Under the pieces are notes generated by a model. That model did not search any database. It was not told the origin of the DNA and was given only the letters and a program-made list of their open reading frames with translations. A stretch of DNA of 64,000 bases. Origin: Mallotus nudiflorus (lineage: Eukaryota; Streptophyta; Magnoliopsida; Malpighiales; Euphorbiaceae). Below are positions 34,896 to 48,166 of this stretch, piece after piece (the first letter of the stretch is position 1; each line of letters begins with the position of its first letter). A program made the position numbers and the translations under genes. The stretch is from NCBI GenBank assembly GCA_947683625.1, contig CANTUR010002288.1, positions 1 through 64,000 on the forward strand, written 5' to 3'.

Positions 34896-37845
34896 TGGAA
34901 GTTCGTGGTGGCATCGGTTGACCCACGGGGCCCATAATATATCAAATATAAGCTTACTCAGACGGCTATAGTGCGGGCTATAAAGCCCATCTATAACGAT
35001 TTGTCTTTGGGCCTAAAAACCCATGTGTAGGCCCATGGATTTGATAGAGTGGGCTTGCGCACTTGGGCTTCAAATGGACGTTCGTGGGCGGCATCGGTTG
35101 ACCCACGGGGCCTATAATATATCAAATCGAAGCTGACTCAGAGGGCTATAACGGGCCGCTACAAACTGTGTCTGTAGCGGGCCGTCCTCGGGCCCAAATT
35201 CCTTTGTTTTGGGGCCCGAAAACCACTATTTCGGCCCATGGATTTGATTGTGGGCTTGCGCACTTGGGCTTCAAATGGACGTTCGTGGCGGCATCGGTTG
35301 ACCCACGGGGCCCATAATATATCAGATCGAAGCTGACTCAGAGGTCTACAGTGCGGGCTCTAAAGCCCATCTATAGCGATTTGTCTTTGGGCCCAAAAAC
35401 CCATGTTTAGGCCCATGGATTTGATAGAGTGGGCTTGGGCACTTGGGCTTCAAATGGATGTTCGTGGCGGCATCGGTTGACCCACGGGGCCCATAATATA
35501 TCAGATCGAAGCTGACTCAGAGGGCTACAGTGCGGGCTCTAAAGCCCATCTATAGCGATTTGTCTTTGGGCCCAAAAACCCATGTTTAGGCCCATGGATT
35601 TGATAGAGTGGGCTTGGGCACTTGGGCTTCAAATGGACGTTCGTGGTGGCATCGGTTGACCCACGGGGCCCATAATATTTCAGATCGAAGCTGACTCAGA
35701 GGGCTACAGTGCGGGCTATAAAGCCCATCTATAACGATTTGTCTTTGGGCCTAAAAACCCATGTGTAGGCCCATGGATTTGATAGAGTGGGCTTGCGCAC
35801 TTGGGCTTCAAATGGACGTTCGTGGCGGCATCGGTTGACCCACGGGGCCCATAATATATCAAATCGAAGCTGACTCAGAGGGCTATAACGGGCCGCTACA
35901 AACTATGTCTGTAGCGGGCCGTCCTCGGGCCCAAATTCCTTTGTTTTGGGGCCCGAAAACCACTATTTCGGCCCATGGATTTGATTGTGGGCTTGCGCAC
36001 TTGGGCTTCAAATGGACGTTCGTGGCGGCATCGGTTGACCCACGGGGCCCATAATATATCAGATCGAAGCTGACTCAGAGGTCTACAGTGCGGGCTCTAA
36101 AGCCCATCTATAGCGATTTGTCTTTAGGCCCAAAAACCCATGTTTAGGCCCATGGATTTGATAGAGTGGGCTTGGGCACTTGGGCTTCAAATGGATGTTC
36201 GTGGCGGCATCGGTTGACCCACGGGGCCCATAATATATCAGATCGAAGCTGACTCAGAGGGCTACAGTGCGGGCTCTAAAGCCCATCTATAGCGATTTGT
36301 CTTTGGGCCCAAAAACCCATGTTTAGGCCCATGGATTTGATAGAGTGGGCTTGGGCACTTGGGCTTCAAATGGACGTTCGTGGTGGCATCGGTTGACCCA
36401 CGGGGCCCATAATATATCAAATATAAGCTTACTCAGACGGCTATAGTGCGGGCTATAAAGCCCATCTATAACGATTTGTCTTTGGGCCTAAAAACCCATG
36501 TGTAGGCCCATGGATTTGATAGAGTGGGCTTGCGCACTTGGGCTTCAAATGGACGTTCGTGGCGGCATCGGTTGACCCACAGGGCCCATAATATATCAAA
36601 TCGAAGCTGACTCAGAGGGCTATAACGGGCCGCTACAAACAACATTTGTAGCGGGCCGTCCTCGGGCCCAAATTCCTTTGTTTTGGGGCCCGAAAACCAC
36701 TATTTCGGCCCATGGATTTGATTGTGGGCTTGCGCACTTGGGCTTCAAATGGACGTTCGTGGCGGCATCGATTGACCCACTGGGCCCATAATATATCAGA
36801 TCGAAGCTGACTCAGAGGTCTACAGTGCGGGCTCTAAAGCCCATCTATAGCGATTTGTCTTTGGGCCCAAAAACCCATGTTTAGGCCCATGGATTTGATA
36901 GAGTTGGCTTGGGCACTTGGGCTTCAAATGGATGTTCGTGGCGGCATCGGTTGACCCACGGGGCCCCATAATATATCAGATCGAAGCTGACTCAGAGGGC
37001 TACAGTGCGGGCTCTAAAGCCCATCTATAGCGATTTGTCTTTGGGCCCAAAAACCCATGTTCAGGCCCATGGATTTGATAGAGTGGGCTTGGGCACTTGG
37101 GCTTCAAATGGACGTTCGTGGTGGCATCGGTTGACCCACGGGGCCCATAATATATCAAATATAAGCTTACTCAGACGGCTATAGTGCGGGCTATAAAGCC
37201 CATCTATAACGATTTGTCTTTGGGCCTAAAAACCCATGTGTAGGCCCACGGATTTGATAGAGTGGGCTTGCGCACTTGGGCTTCAAATGGACGTTCGTGG
37301 CGGCATCGGTTGACCCACGGGGCCCATAATATATCAAATCGAAGCTGACTCAGAGGGCTATAACGGGCCGCTACAAACTATCTCTGTAGCGGGCCGTCCT
37401 CGGGCCCAAATTCCTTTGTTTTGGGGCCCGAAAACCACTATTTCGGCCCATGGATTTGATTGTGGGCTTGCGCACTTGGGCTTCAAATGGACGTTCGTGG
37501 CAGCATCGGTTGACCCACGGGGCCCATAATATATCAGATCGAAGCTGACTCAGAGGTCTACAGTGCGGGCTCTAAAGCCCATCTATAGCGATTTGTCTTT
37601 GGGCCCAAAAACCCATGTTTAGGCCCATGGATTTGATAGAGTGGGCTTGGGCACTTGGGCTTCAAATGGATGTTCGTGGCGGCATCGGTTGACCCACGGG
37701 GCCCATAATATATCAGATCGAAGCTGACTCAGAGGGCTACAGTGCGCGCTCTAAAGCCCATCTATAGCGATTTGTCTTTGGGCCCAAAAACCCAAGTTTA
37801 GGCCCATGGATTTGATAGAGTGGGCTTGGGCACTTGGGCTTCAAA
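34896..37845. repeat. P block, copy 1 (four HOR units, 2950 bp)
   Basis: A starts are 34896, 35634, 36371 and 37109. Ordered markers are: GGAAGTTCGTGG A with CCTATAAT B; hybrid A with ATATTTCAGATC, then C with TTTAGGCCCAAAAACC; B with CACAGGGCCC and ACAAACAACATTTG, C with CGATTGACCCACTGGG, D after GAGTTGGC; D ending TTCAGGCCC, A ending CCCACGGATTTG, B with CTATCTCTG, C with GGCAGCATCGG, D with GTGCGCGCTC. All of this recurs in order at 39320 and 43005. Confidence 0.92.
35634..35812. repeat. Hybrid A monomer with D-type tract, copy 1
   Basis: It begins and ends as A (GTGGTGGCATC; GGGCTATAAAG, CTATAACG, GGCCTAAAAACC, GTGTAGG). From about 35678 to 35716, however, it reads ATTTCAGATCGAAGC and GACTCAGAGGGCTACAG, the D type. 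ATATTTCAGATC matches the D' at 9822. The HindIII site is lost. The same hybrid occurs at 40057 and 43742. Confidence 0.9.
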
Positions 37846-39319
37846 TGGAAGTTCGTGGTGGCATCGGTTGACCCACGGGGCCCATAATATATCAAATATA
37901 AGCTTACTCAGACGGCTATAGTGCGGGCTATAAAGCCCATCTATAACGATTTGTCTTTGGGCCTAAAAACCCATGTGTAGGCCCATGGATTTGATAGAGT
38001 GGGCTTGCGCACTTGGGCTTCAAATGGACGTTCGTGGCGGCATCGGTTGACCCACGGGGCCTATAATATATCAAATCGAAGCTGACTCAGAGGGCTATAA
38101 CGGGCCGCTACAAACTGCGTCTGTAGCGGGCCGTCCTCGGGCCCAAATTCCTTTGTTTTGGGGCCCGAAAACCACTATTTCGGCCCATGGATTTGATTGT
38201 GGGCTTGCGCACTTGGGCTTCAAATGGACGTTCGTGGCGGCATCGGTTGACCCACGGGGCCCATAATATATCAGATCGAAGCTGACTCAGAGGTCTACAG
38301 TGCGGGCTCTAAAGCCCATCTATAGCGATTTGTCTTTGGGCCCAAAAACCCATGTTTAGGCCCATGGATTTGATAGAGTGGGCTTGGGCACTTGGGCTTC
38401 AAATGGATGTTCGTGGCGGCATCGGTTGACCCACGGGGCCCATAATATATCAGATCGAAGCTGACTCAGAGGGCTACAGTGCGGGCTCTAAAGCCCATCT
38501 ATAGCGATTTGTCTTTGGGCCCAAAAACCCATGTTTAGGCCCATGGATTTGATAGAGTGGGCTTGGGCACTTGGGCTTCAAATGGACGTTCGTGGTGGCA
38601 TCGGTTGACCCACGGGGCCCATAATATATCAAATATAAGCTTACTCAGACGGCTATAGTGCGGGCTATAAAGCCCATCTATAACGATTTGTCTTTGGGCC
38701 TAAAAACCCATGTGTAGGCCCATGGATTTGATAGAGTGGGCTTGCGCACTTGGGCTTCAAATGGACGTTCGTGGCGGCATCGGATGACCCACGGGGCCCA
38801 TAATATATCAAATCAAAGTTGACTCAGAGGGCTATAACGGGCCGCTATAAACTATGTCTGTAGCGGGCCGTCCTCGGGCCCAAATTCCTTTGTTTTGGGG
38901 CCCGAAAACCACTATTTCGGCCCATGGATTTGATTGTGGGCTTGCGCACTTGGGCTTCAAATGGACGTTCGTGGCGGCATCGGTTGACCCACGGGGCCCA
39001 TAATATATCAGATCGAAGCTGACTCAGAGGTCTACAGTGCGGGCTCTAAAGCCCATCTATAGCGATTTGTCTTTGGGCCCAAAAACCCATGTTTAGGCCC
39101 ATGGATTTGATAGAGTGGGCTTGGGCACTTGGGCTTCAAATGGATGTTCGTGGCGGCATCGGTTGACCCACGGGGCCCATAATATATCAGATCGAAGCTG
39201 ACTCAGAGGGCTACAGTGCGGGCTCTAAAGCCCATCTATAGCGATTTGTCTTTGGGCCCAAAAACCCAAGTTTAGGCCCATGGATTTGATAGAGTGGGCT
39301 TGGGCACTTGGGCTTCAAA
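37846..39319. repeat. Q block, copy 2 (1474 bp)
   Basis: Unit 1 starts at A 37846 (GGAAGTTCGTGG; CCTATAAT B, CTGCGTCTG). Unit 2 starts at A 38583 (B 38762 with GGATGACC, CAAAGTTGAC and CGCTATAAACTATG; D with CCCAAGTTTAGG). Q1+P1 and Q2+P2 together form a tandem repeat of about 4.42 kb (six HORs, 24 monomers). Confidence 0.9.
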
Positions 39320-42269
39320 TGGAAGTTCGTGGTGGCATCGGTTGACCCCACGGGGCCCATAATATATCAAATATAAGCTTACTCAGACGGCTATAGTGCG
39401 GGCTATAAAGCCCATCTATAACGATTTGTCTTTGGGCCTAAAAACCCATGTGTAGGCCCATGGATTTGATAGAGTGGGCTTGCGCACTTGGGCTTCAAAT
39501 GGACGTTCGTGGCGGCATCGGTTGACCCACGGGGCCTATAATATATCAAATCGAAGCTGACTCAGAGGGCTATAACGGGCCGCTATAAACTGCGTCTGTA
39601 GCGGGCCGTCCTCGGGCCCAAATTCCTTTGTTTTGGGGCCCGAAAACCACTATTTCGGCCCATGGATTTGATTGTGGGCTTGCGCACTTGGGCTTCAAAT
39701 GGACGTTCGTGGCGGCATCGGTTGACCCACGGGGCCCATAATATATCAGATCGAAGCTGACTCAGAGGTCTACAGTGCGGGCTCTAAAGCCATCTATAGC
39801 GATTTGTCTTTGGGCCCAAAAACCCATGTTTAGGCCCATGGATTTGATAGAGTGGGCTTGGGCACTTGGGCTTCAAATGGATGTTCGTGGCGGCATCGGT
39901 TGACCCACGGGGCCCATAATATATCAGATCGAAGCTGACTCAGAGGGCTACAGTGCGGGCTCTAAAGCCCATCTATAGCGATTTGTCTTTGGGCCCAAAA
40001 ACCCATGTTTAGGCCCATGGATTTGATAGAGTGGGCTTGGGCACTTGGGCTTCAAATGGACGTTCGTGGTGGCATCGGTTGACCCACGGGGCCCATAATA
40101 TTTCAGATCGAAGCTGACTCAGAGGGCTACAGTGCGGGCTATAAAGCCCATCTATAACGATTTGTCTTTGGGCCTAAAAACCCATGTGTAGGCCCATGGA
40201 TTTGATAGAGTGGGCTTGCGCACTTGGGCTTCAAATGGACGTTCGTGGCGGCATCGGTTGACCCACGGGGCCCATAATATATCAAATCGAAGCTGACTCA
40301 GAGGGCTATAACGGGCCGCTACAAACTATGTCTGTAGCGGGCCGTCCTCGGGCCCAAATTCCTTTGTTTTGGGGCCCGAAAACCACTATTTCGGCCCATG
40401 GATTTGATTGTGGGCTTGCGCACTTGGGCTTCAAATGGACGTTCGTGGCGGCATCGGTTGACCCACGGGGCCCATAATATATCAGATCGAAGCTGACTCA
40501 GAGGTCTACAGTGCGGGCTCTAAAGCCCATCTATAGCGATTTGTCTTTAGGCCCAAAAACCCATGTTTAGGCCCATGGATTTGATAGAGTGGGCTTGGGC
40601 ACTTGGGCTTCAAATGGATGTTCGTGGCGGCATCGGTTGACCCACGGGGCCCATAATATATCAGATCGAAGCTGACTCAGAGGGCTACAGTGCGGGCTCT
40701 AAAGCCCATCTATAGCGATTTGTCTTTGGGCCCAAAAACCCATGTTTAGGCCCATGGATTTGATAGAGTGGGCTTGGGGCACTTGGGCTTCAAATGGACG
40801 TTCGTGGTGGCATCGGTTGACCCACGGGGCCCATAATATATCAAATATAAGCTTACTCAGACGGCTATAGTGCGGGCTATAAAGCCCATCTATAACGATT
40901 TGTCTTTGGGCCTAAAAACCCATGTGTAGGCCCATGGATTTGATAGAGTGGGCTTGCGCACTTGGGCTTCAAATGGACGTTCGTGGCGGCATCGGTTGAC
41001 CCACAGGCCCATAATATATCAAATCGAAGCTGACTCAGAGGGCTATAACGGGCCGCTACAAACAACATTTGTAGCGGGCCGTCCTCGGGCCCAAATTCCT
41101 TTGTTTTGGGGCCCGAAAACCACTATTTCGGCCCATGGATTTGATTGTGGGCTTGCGCACTTGGGCTTCAAATGGACGTTCGTGGCGGCATCGATTGACC
41201 CACTGGGCCCATAATATATCAGATCGAAGCTGACTCAGAGGTCTACAGTGCGGGCTCTAAAGCCCATCTATAGCGATTTGTCTTTGGGCCCAAAAACCCA
41301 TGTTTAGGCCCATGGATTTGATAGAGTTGGCTTGGGCACTTGGGCTTCAAATGGATGTTCGTGGCGGCATCGGTTGACCCACGGGGCCCATAATATATCA
41401 GATCGAAGCTGACTCAGAGGGCTACAGTGCGGGCTCTAAAGCCCATCTATAGCGATTTGTCTTTGGGCCCAAAAACCCATGTTCAGGCCCATGGATTTGA
41501 TAGAGTGGGCTTGGGCACTTGGGCTTCAAATGGACGTTCGTGGTGGCATCGGTTGACCCACGGGGCCCATAATATATCAAATATAAGCTTACTCAGACGG
41601 CTATAGTGCGGGCTATAAAGCCCATCTATAACGATTTGTCTTTGGGCCTAAAAACCCATGTGTAGGCCCACGGATTTGATAGAGTGGGCTTGCGCACTTG
41701 GGCTTCAAATGGACGTTCGTGGCGGCATCGGTTGACCCACGGGGCCCATAATATATCAAATCGAAGCTGACTCAGAGGGCTATAACGGGCCGCTACAAAC
41801 TATCTCTGTAGCGGGCCGTCCTCGGGCCCAAATTCCTTTGTTTTGGGGCCCGAAAACCACTATTTCGGCCCATGGATTTGATTGTGGGCTTGCGCACTTG
41901 GGCTTCAAATGGACGTTCGTGGCAGCATCGGTTGACCCACGGGGGCCCATAATATATCAGATCGAAGCTGACTCAGAGGTCTACAGTGCGGGCTCTAAAG
42001 CCCATCTATAGCGATTTGTCTTTGGGCCCAAAAACCCATGTTTAGGCCCATGGATTTGATAGAGTGGGGCTTGGGCACTTGGGCTTCAAATGGATGTTCG
42101 TGGCGGCATCGGTTGACCCACGGGGCCCATAATATATCAGATCGAAGCTGACTCAGAGGGCTACAGTGCGCGCTCTAAAGCCCATCTATAGCGATTTGTC
42201 TTTGGGCCCAAAAACCCATGTTTAGGCCCATGGATTTGATAGAGTGGGCTTGGGCACTTGGGCTTCAAA
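39320..42269. repeat. P block, copy 2 (2950 bp)
   Basis: A starts are 39320, 40057 (hybrid), 40795 and 41531. It carries the same marker series as copy 1, about 4,423 bp downstream. Private changes include AAAGCCATC (one C short) near 39790, CTTGGGGCACTT near 40776, CACAGGCCC (one G short) near 41003 and GTGGGGCTTGG near 42065. Confidence 0.92.
40057..40235. repeat. Hybrid A monomer with D-type tract, copy 2
   Basis: It has the same structure as the hybrid at 35634, with ATATTTCAGATC and GAGGGCTACAG inside A flanks. It was propagated as part of the P block, 4,423 bp from copy 1. Confidence 0.9.
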
Positions 42270-43004
42270 TGGACGTTCGTGTGGCATCGGTTGACCCACG
42301 GGGCCCATAATATATCAAATATAAGCTTACTCAGACGGCTATAGTGCGGGCTATAAAGCCCATCTATAACGATTTGTCTTTGGGCCTAAAAACCCATGTG
42401 TAGGCCCATGGATTTGATAGAGTGGGCTTGCGCACTTGGGCTTCAAATGGACGTTCGTGGCGGCATCGGTTGACCCACGGGGCCCATAATATATCAAATC
42501 GAAGCTGACTCAGAGGGCTATAACGGGCCGCTACAAAATACGTCTGTAGCGGGCCGTCCTCGGGCCCAAATTCCTTTGTTTTGGGGCCCGAAAACCACTA
42601 TTTCGGCCCATGGATTTGATTGTGGGCTTGCGCACTTGGGCTTCAAATGGACGTTCGTGGCGGCATCGGTTGACCCACGGGGCCCATAATATATCAGATC
42701 GAAGCTGACTCAGAGGTCTACAGTGTGGGCTCTAAAGCCCATCTATAGCGATTTGTCTTTGGGCCCAAAAACCCATGTTTAGGCCCATGGATTTGATAGA
42801 GTGGGCTTGGGCACTTGGGCTTCAAATGGATGTTCGTGGCGGCATCGGTTGACCCACGGGGCCATAATATATCAGATCGAAGCTGACTCAGAGGGCTACA
42901 GTGCGGGCTCTAAAGCCCATCTATAGCGATTTGTCTTTGGGCCCAAAAACCCAAGTTTAGGCCCATGGATTTGATAGAGTGGGCTTGGGCACTTGGGCTT
43001 CAAA
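42270..43004. repeat. R unit, copy 1 (single HOR, 735 bp)
   Basis: Monomers: A 42270 (CGTTCGTGTGGC, one base short), B 42448 (CTACAAAATACGTCTG), C 42648 (CAGTGTGGGC), D 42827 (GGGGCCATAAT; CCCAAGTTTAGG). It takes the place held by the two-unit Q block between P1 and P2. The AAAATACG loop reappears at 45954-46689 and near 57632. Confidence 0.9.
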
Positions 43005-45953
43005 TGGAAGTTCGTGGTGGCATCGGTTGACCCACGGGGCCATAATATATCAAATATAAGCTTACTCAGACGGCTATAGTGCGGGCTATAAAGCCCATCT
43101 ATAACGATTTGTCTTTGGGCCTAAAAACCCATGTGTAGGCCCATGGATTTGATAGAGTGGGCTTGCGCACTTGGGCTTCAAATGGACGTTCGTGGCGGCA
43201 TCGGTTGACCCACGGGGCCTATAATATATCAAATCGAAGCTGACTCAGAGGGCTATAACGGGCCGCTACAAACTGTGTCTGTAGCGGGCCGTCCTCGGGC
43301 CCAAATTCCTTTGTTTTGGGGCCCGAAAACCACTATTTCGGCCCATGGATTTGATTGTGGGCTTGCGCACTTGGGCTTCAAATGGACGTTCGTGGCGGCA
43401 TCGGTTGACCCACGGGGCCCATAATATATCAGATCGAAGCTGACTCAGAGGTCTACAGTGCGGGCTCTAAAGCCCATCTATAGCGATTTGTCTTTGGGCC
43501 CAAAAACCCATGTTTAGGCCCATGGATTTGATAGAGTGGGCTTGGGCACTTGGGCTTCAAATGGATGTTCGTGGCGGGCATCGGTTGACCCACGGGGCCC
43601 ATAATATATCAGATCGAAGCTGACTCAGAGGGCTACAGTGCGGGCTCTAAAGCCCATCTATAGCGATTTGTCTTTGGGCCCAAAAACCCATGTTTAGGCC
43701 CATGGATTTGATAGAGTGGGCTTGGGCACTTGGGCTTCAAATGGACGTTCGTGGTGGCATCGGTTGACCCACGGGGCCCATAATATTTCAGATCGAAGCT
43801 GACTCAGAGGGCTACAGTGCGGGCTATAAAGCCCATCTATAACGATTTGTCTTTGGGCCTAAAAACCCATGTGTAGGCCCATGGATTTGATAGAGTGGGC
43901 TTGCGCACTTGGGCTTCAAATGGACGTTCGTGGCGGCATCGGTTGACCCACGGGGCCCATAATATATCAAATCGAAGCTGACTCAGAGGGCTATAACGGG
44001 CCGCTACAAACTATGTCTGTAGCGGGCCGTCCTCGGGCCCAAATTCCTTTGTTTTGGGGCCCGAAAACCACTATTTCGGCCCATGGATTTGATTGTGGGC
44101 TTGCGCACTTGGGCTTCAAATGGACGTTCGTGGCGGCATCGGTTGACCCACGGGGCCCATAATATATCAGATCGAAGCTGACTCAGAGGTCTACAGTGCG
44201 GGCTCTAAAGCCCATCTATAGCGATTTGTCTTTAGGCCCAAAAACCCATGTTTAGGCCCATGGATTTGATAGAGTGGGCTTGGGCACTTGGGCTTCAAAT
44301 GGATGTTCGTGGCGGCATCGGTTGACCCACGGGGCCCATAATATATCAGATCGAAGCTGACTCAGAGGGCTACAGTGCGGGGCTCTAAAGCCCATCTATA
44401 GCGATTTGTCTTTGGGCCCAAAAACCCATGTTTAGGCCCATGGATTTGATAGAGTGGGCTTGGGCACTTGGGCTTCAAATGGACGTTCGTGGTGGCATCG
44501 GTTGACCCACGGGGCCCATAATATATCAAATATAAGCTTACTCAGACGGCTATAGTGCGGGCTATAAAGCCCATCTATAACGATTTGTCTTTGGGCCTAA
44601 AAACCCATGTGTAGGCCCATGGATTTGATAGAGTGGGCTTGCGCACTTGGGCTTCAAATGGACGTTCGTGGCGGCATCGGTTGACCCACAGGGCCCATAA
44701 TATATCAAATCGAAGCTGACTCAGAGGGCTATAACGGGCCGCTACAAACAACATTTGTAGCGGGCCGTCCTCGGGCCCAAATTCCTTTGTTTTGGGGCCC
44801 GAAAACCACTATTTCGGCCCATGGATTTGATTGTGGGCTTGCGCACTTGGGCTTCAAATGGACGTTCGTGGCGGCATCGATTGACCCACTGGGACCATAA
44901 TATATCAGATCGAAGCTGACTCAGAGGTCTACAGTGGCGGGCTCTAAAGCCCATCTATAGCGATTTGTCTTTGGGCCCAAAAACCCATGTTTAGGCCCAT
45001 GGATTTGATAGAGTTGGCTTGGGCACTTGGGCTTCAAATGGATGTTCGTGGCGGCATCGGTTGACCCACGGGGCCCATAATATATCAGATCGAAGCTGAC
45101 TCAGAGGGCTACAGTGCGGGCTCTAAAGCCCATCTATAGCGATTTGTCTTTGGGCCCAAAAACCCATTTTCAGGCCCATGGATTTGATAGAGTGGGCTTG
45201 GGCACTTGGGCTTCAAATGGACGTTCGTGGTGGCATCGGTTGACCCACGGGGCCCATAATATATCAAATATAAGCTTACTCAGACGGCTATAGTGCGGGC
45301 TATAAAGCCCATCTATAACGATTTGTCTTTGGGCCTAAAAACCCATATGTAGGCCCACGGATTTGATAGAGTGGGCTTGCGCACTTGGGCTTCAAATGGA
45401 CGTTCGTGGCGGCATCGGTTGACCCACGGGGCCCATAATATATCAAATCGAAGCTGACTCAGAGGGCTATAACGGGCCGCTACAAACTATCTCTGTAGCG
45501 GGCCGTCCTCGGGCCCAAATTCCTTTGTTTTGGGGCCCGAAAACCACTATTTTGGCCCATGGATTTGATTGTGGGCTTGCGCACTTGGGCTTCAAATGGA
45601 CGTTCGTGGCAGCATCGGTTGACCCACGGGGCCCATAATATATCAGATCGAAGCTGACTCAGAGGTCTACAGTGCGGGCTCTAAAGCCCATCTATAGCGA
45701 TTTGTCTTTGGGCCCAAAAACCCATGTTTAGGCCCATGGATTTGATAGAGTGGGCTTGGGCACTTGGGCTTCAAATGGATGTTCGTGGCGGCATCGGTTG
45801 ACCCACGGGGCCCATAATATATCAGATCGAAGCTGACTCAGAGGGCTACAGTGCGCGCTCTAAAGCCCATCTATAGCGATTTGTCTTTGGGCCCAAAAAC
45901 CATGTTTAGGCCCATGGATTTGATAGAGTGGGCTTGGGCACTTGGGCTTCAAA
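43005..45953. repeat. P block, copy 3 (2949 bp)
   Basis: A starts are 43005, 43742 (hybrid), 44480 and 45218. The first B loop CTGTGTCTG matches P1 (35075) rather than P2 (CTGCGTCTG), so P3 is not a simple copy of its nearest neighbour. Private changes include GGCGGGCATC near 43574, GTGCGGGGCTC near 44378, TGGGACCATAAT near 44890, CCATTTTCAGG near 45166 and TTTTGGCCC near 45550. Confidence 0.92.
43742..43920. repeat. Hybrid A monomer with D-type tract, copy 3
   Basis: It has the same structure as at 35634 and 40057, with spacing 3,685 bp from copy 2. It confirms that the conversion happened once, before the P block was amplified. Confidence 0.9.
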
Positions 45954-46689
45954 TGGACGTTCGTGGTGGCATCGGTTGACCCACGGGGCCCATAATATAT
46001 CAATATAAGCTTACTCAGACGGCTATAGTGCGGGCTATAAAGCCCATCTATAACGATTTGTCTTTGGGCCTAAAAACCCATGTGTAGGCCATGGATTTGA
46101 TAGAGTGGGCTTGCGCACTTGGGCTTCAAATGGACGTTCGTGGCGGCATCGGTTGACCCACGGGGCCCATAATATATCAAATCGAAGCTGACTCAGAGGG
46201 CTATAACGGGCCGCTACAAAATACGTCTGTAGCGGGCCGTCCTCGGGCCCAAATTCCTTTGTTTTGGGGCCCGAAAACCACTATTTCGGCCCATGGATTT
46301 GATTGTGGGCTTGCGCACTTGGGCTTCAAATGGACGTTCGTGGCGGCATCGGTTGACCCACGGGGCCCATAATATATCAGATCGAAGCTGACTCAGAGGT
46401 CTACAGTGCGGGCTCTAAAGCCCATCTATAGCGATTTGTCTTTGGGCCCAAAAACCCATGTTTAGGCCCATGGATTTGATAGAGTGGGCTTGGGCACTTG
46501 GGCTTCAAATGGATGTTCGTGGCGGCATCGGTTGACCCACGGGGCCCATAATATATCAGATCGAAGCTGACTCAGAGGGCTACAGTGCGGGCTCTAAAGC
46601 CCATCTATAGCGATTTGTCTTTGGGCCCAAAAACCCATGTTTAGGCCCATGGATTTGATAGAGTGGGCTTGGGGCACTTGGGCTTCAAA
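45954..46689. repeat. R unit, copy 2 (single HOR, 736 bp)
   Basis: Monomers: A 45954 (ATATCAATATAAGC and GTAGGCCATGG, each one base short), B 46131 (CTACAAAATACGTCTG), C 46331, D 46510 (ending CTTGGGGCACTT). P2-R1 and P3-R2 form a tandem repeat of about 3,685 bp (five HORs). Confidence 0.9.
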
Positions 46690-48166
46690 TGGACGTTCGT
46701 GGTGGCATCGGTTGACCCACGGGGCCCATAATATATCAAATATAAGCTTACTCAGACGGCTATAGTGCGGGCTATAAAGCCCATCTATAACGATTTGTCT
46801 TTGGGCCTAAAAACCCATGTGTAGGCCCATGGATTTGATAGAGTAGGCTTGCGCACTTGGGCTTCAAATGGACGTTCGTGGCGGCATCGGTTGACCCACG
46901 GGGCCCCATAATATATCAAATCGAAGCTGACTCAGAGGGCTATAACGGGCCGCTACAAACTACATTTGTAGCGGGCCGTCCTCGGGCCCAAATTCCTTTG
47001 TTTTGGGGCCCGAAAACCACTATTTCGGCCCATGGATTTGATTGTGGGCTTGCGCACTTGGGCTTCAAATGGACGTTCGTGGCGGCATCGGTTGACCCAC
47101 GGGGCCCATAATATATCATATCGAAGCTGACTCAGAGGTCTACAGTGCGGGCTCTAAAGCCCATCTATAGCGATTTGTCTTTGGGCCCAAAAACCCATGT
47201 TTAGGCCCATGGATTTGATAGAGTGGGCTTGGGCACTTGGGCTTCAAATGGATGTTCGTGGCGGCATCGGTTGACCCACGGGGCCCATAATATATCAGAT
47301 CGAAGCTGACTCAGAGGGCTACAGTACGGGCTCTAAAGCCCATCTATAGCGATTTGTCTTTGGGCCCAAAAACCCATGTTTAGGCCCATGGATTTGATAG
47401 AGTGGGCTTGGGCACTTGGGCTTCAAATGGACGTTCGTGGTGGCATCGGTTGACCCACGGGGCCCATAATATATCAAATATAAGCTTACTCAGACGGCTA
47501 TAGTGCGGGCTATAAAGCCCATCTATAACGATTTGTCTTTGGGCCTAAAAACCCATGTGTAGGCCCATGGATTTGATAGAGTGGGCTTGCGCACTTGGGC
47601 TTCAAATGGACGTTCGTGGCGGCATCGGATGACCCACGGGGGCCCATAATATATCAAATCAAAGTTGACTCAGAGGGCTATAACGGGCCGCTACAAACTA
47701 TGTCTGTAGCGGGCCGTCCTCGGGCCCAAATTCCTTTGTTTTGGGGCCCGAAAACCACTATTTCGGCCCATGGATTTGATTGTGGGCTTGCGCACTTGGG
47801 CTTCAAATGGACGTTCGTGGCGGCATCGGTTGACCCACGGGGCCCATAATATATCAGATCGAAGCTGACTCAGAGGTCTACAGTGCGGGCTCTAAAGCCC
47901 ATCTATAGCGATTTGTCTTTGGGCCCAAAAACCCATGTTTAGGCCCATGGATTTGATAGAGTGGGCTTGGGCACTTGGGCTTCAAATGGATGTTCGTGGC
48001 GGCATCGGTTGACCCACGGGGCCCATAATATATCAGATCGAAGCTGACTCAGAGGGCTACAGTGCGGGCTCTAAAGCCCATCTATAGCGATTTGTCTTTG
48101 GGCCCAAAAAACCCAAGTTTAGGCCCATGGATTTGATAGAGTGGGCTTGGGCACTTGGGCTTCAAA
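46690..48166. repeat. Two canonical ABCD units
   Basis: A starts are 46690 and 47428. The first has B 46869 with ACTACATTTGTAGC, C with ATATCATATCG and D with CAGTACGGG. The second has B 47607 with GGATGACC and CAAAGTTGAC, the same type as the second unit of Q2, and a D ending CCCAAGTTTAGG with six A's before it. Confidence 0.9.
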
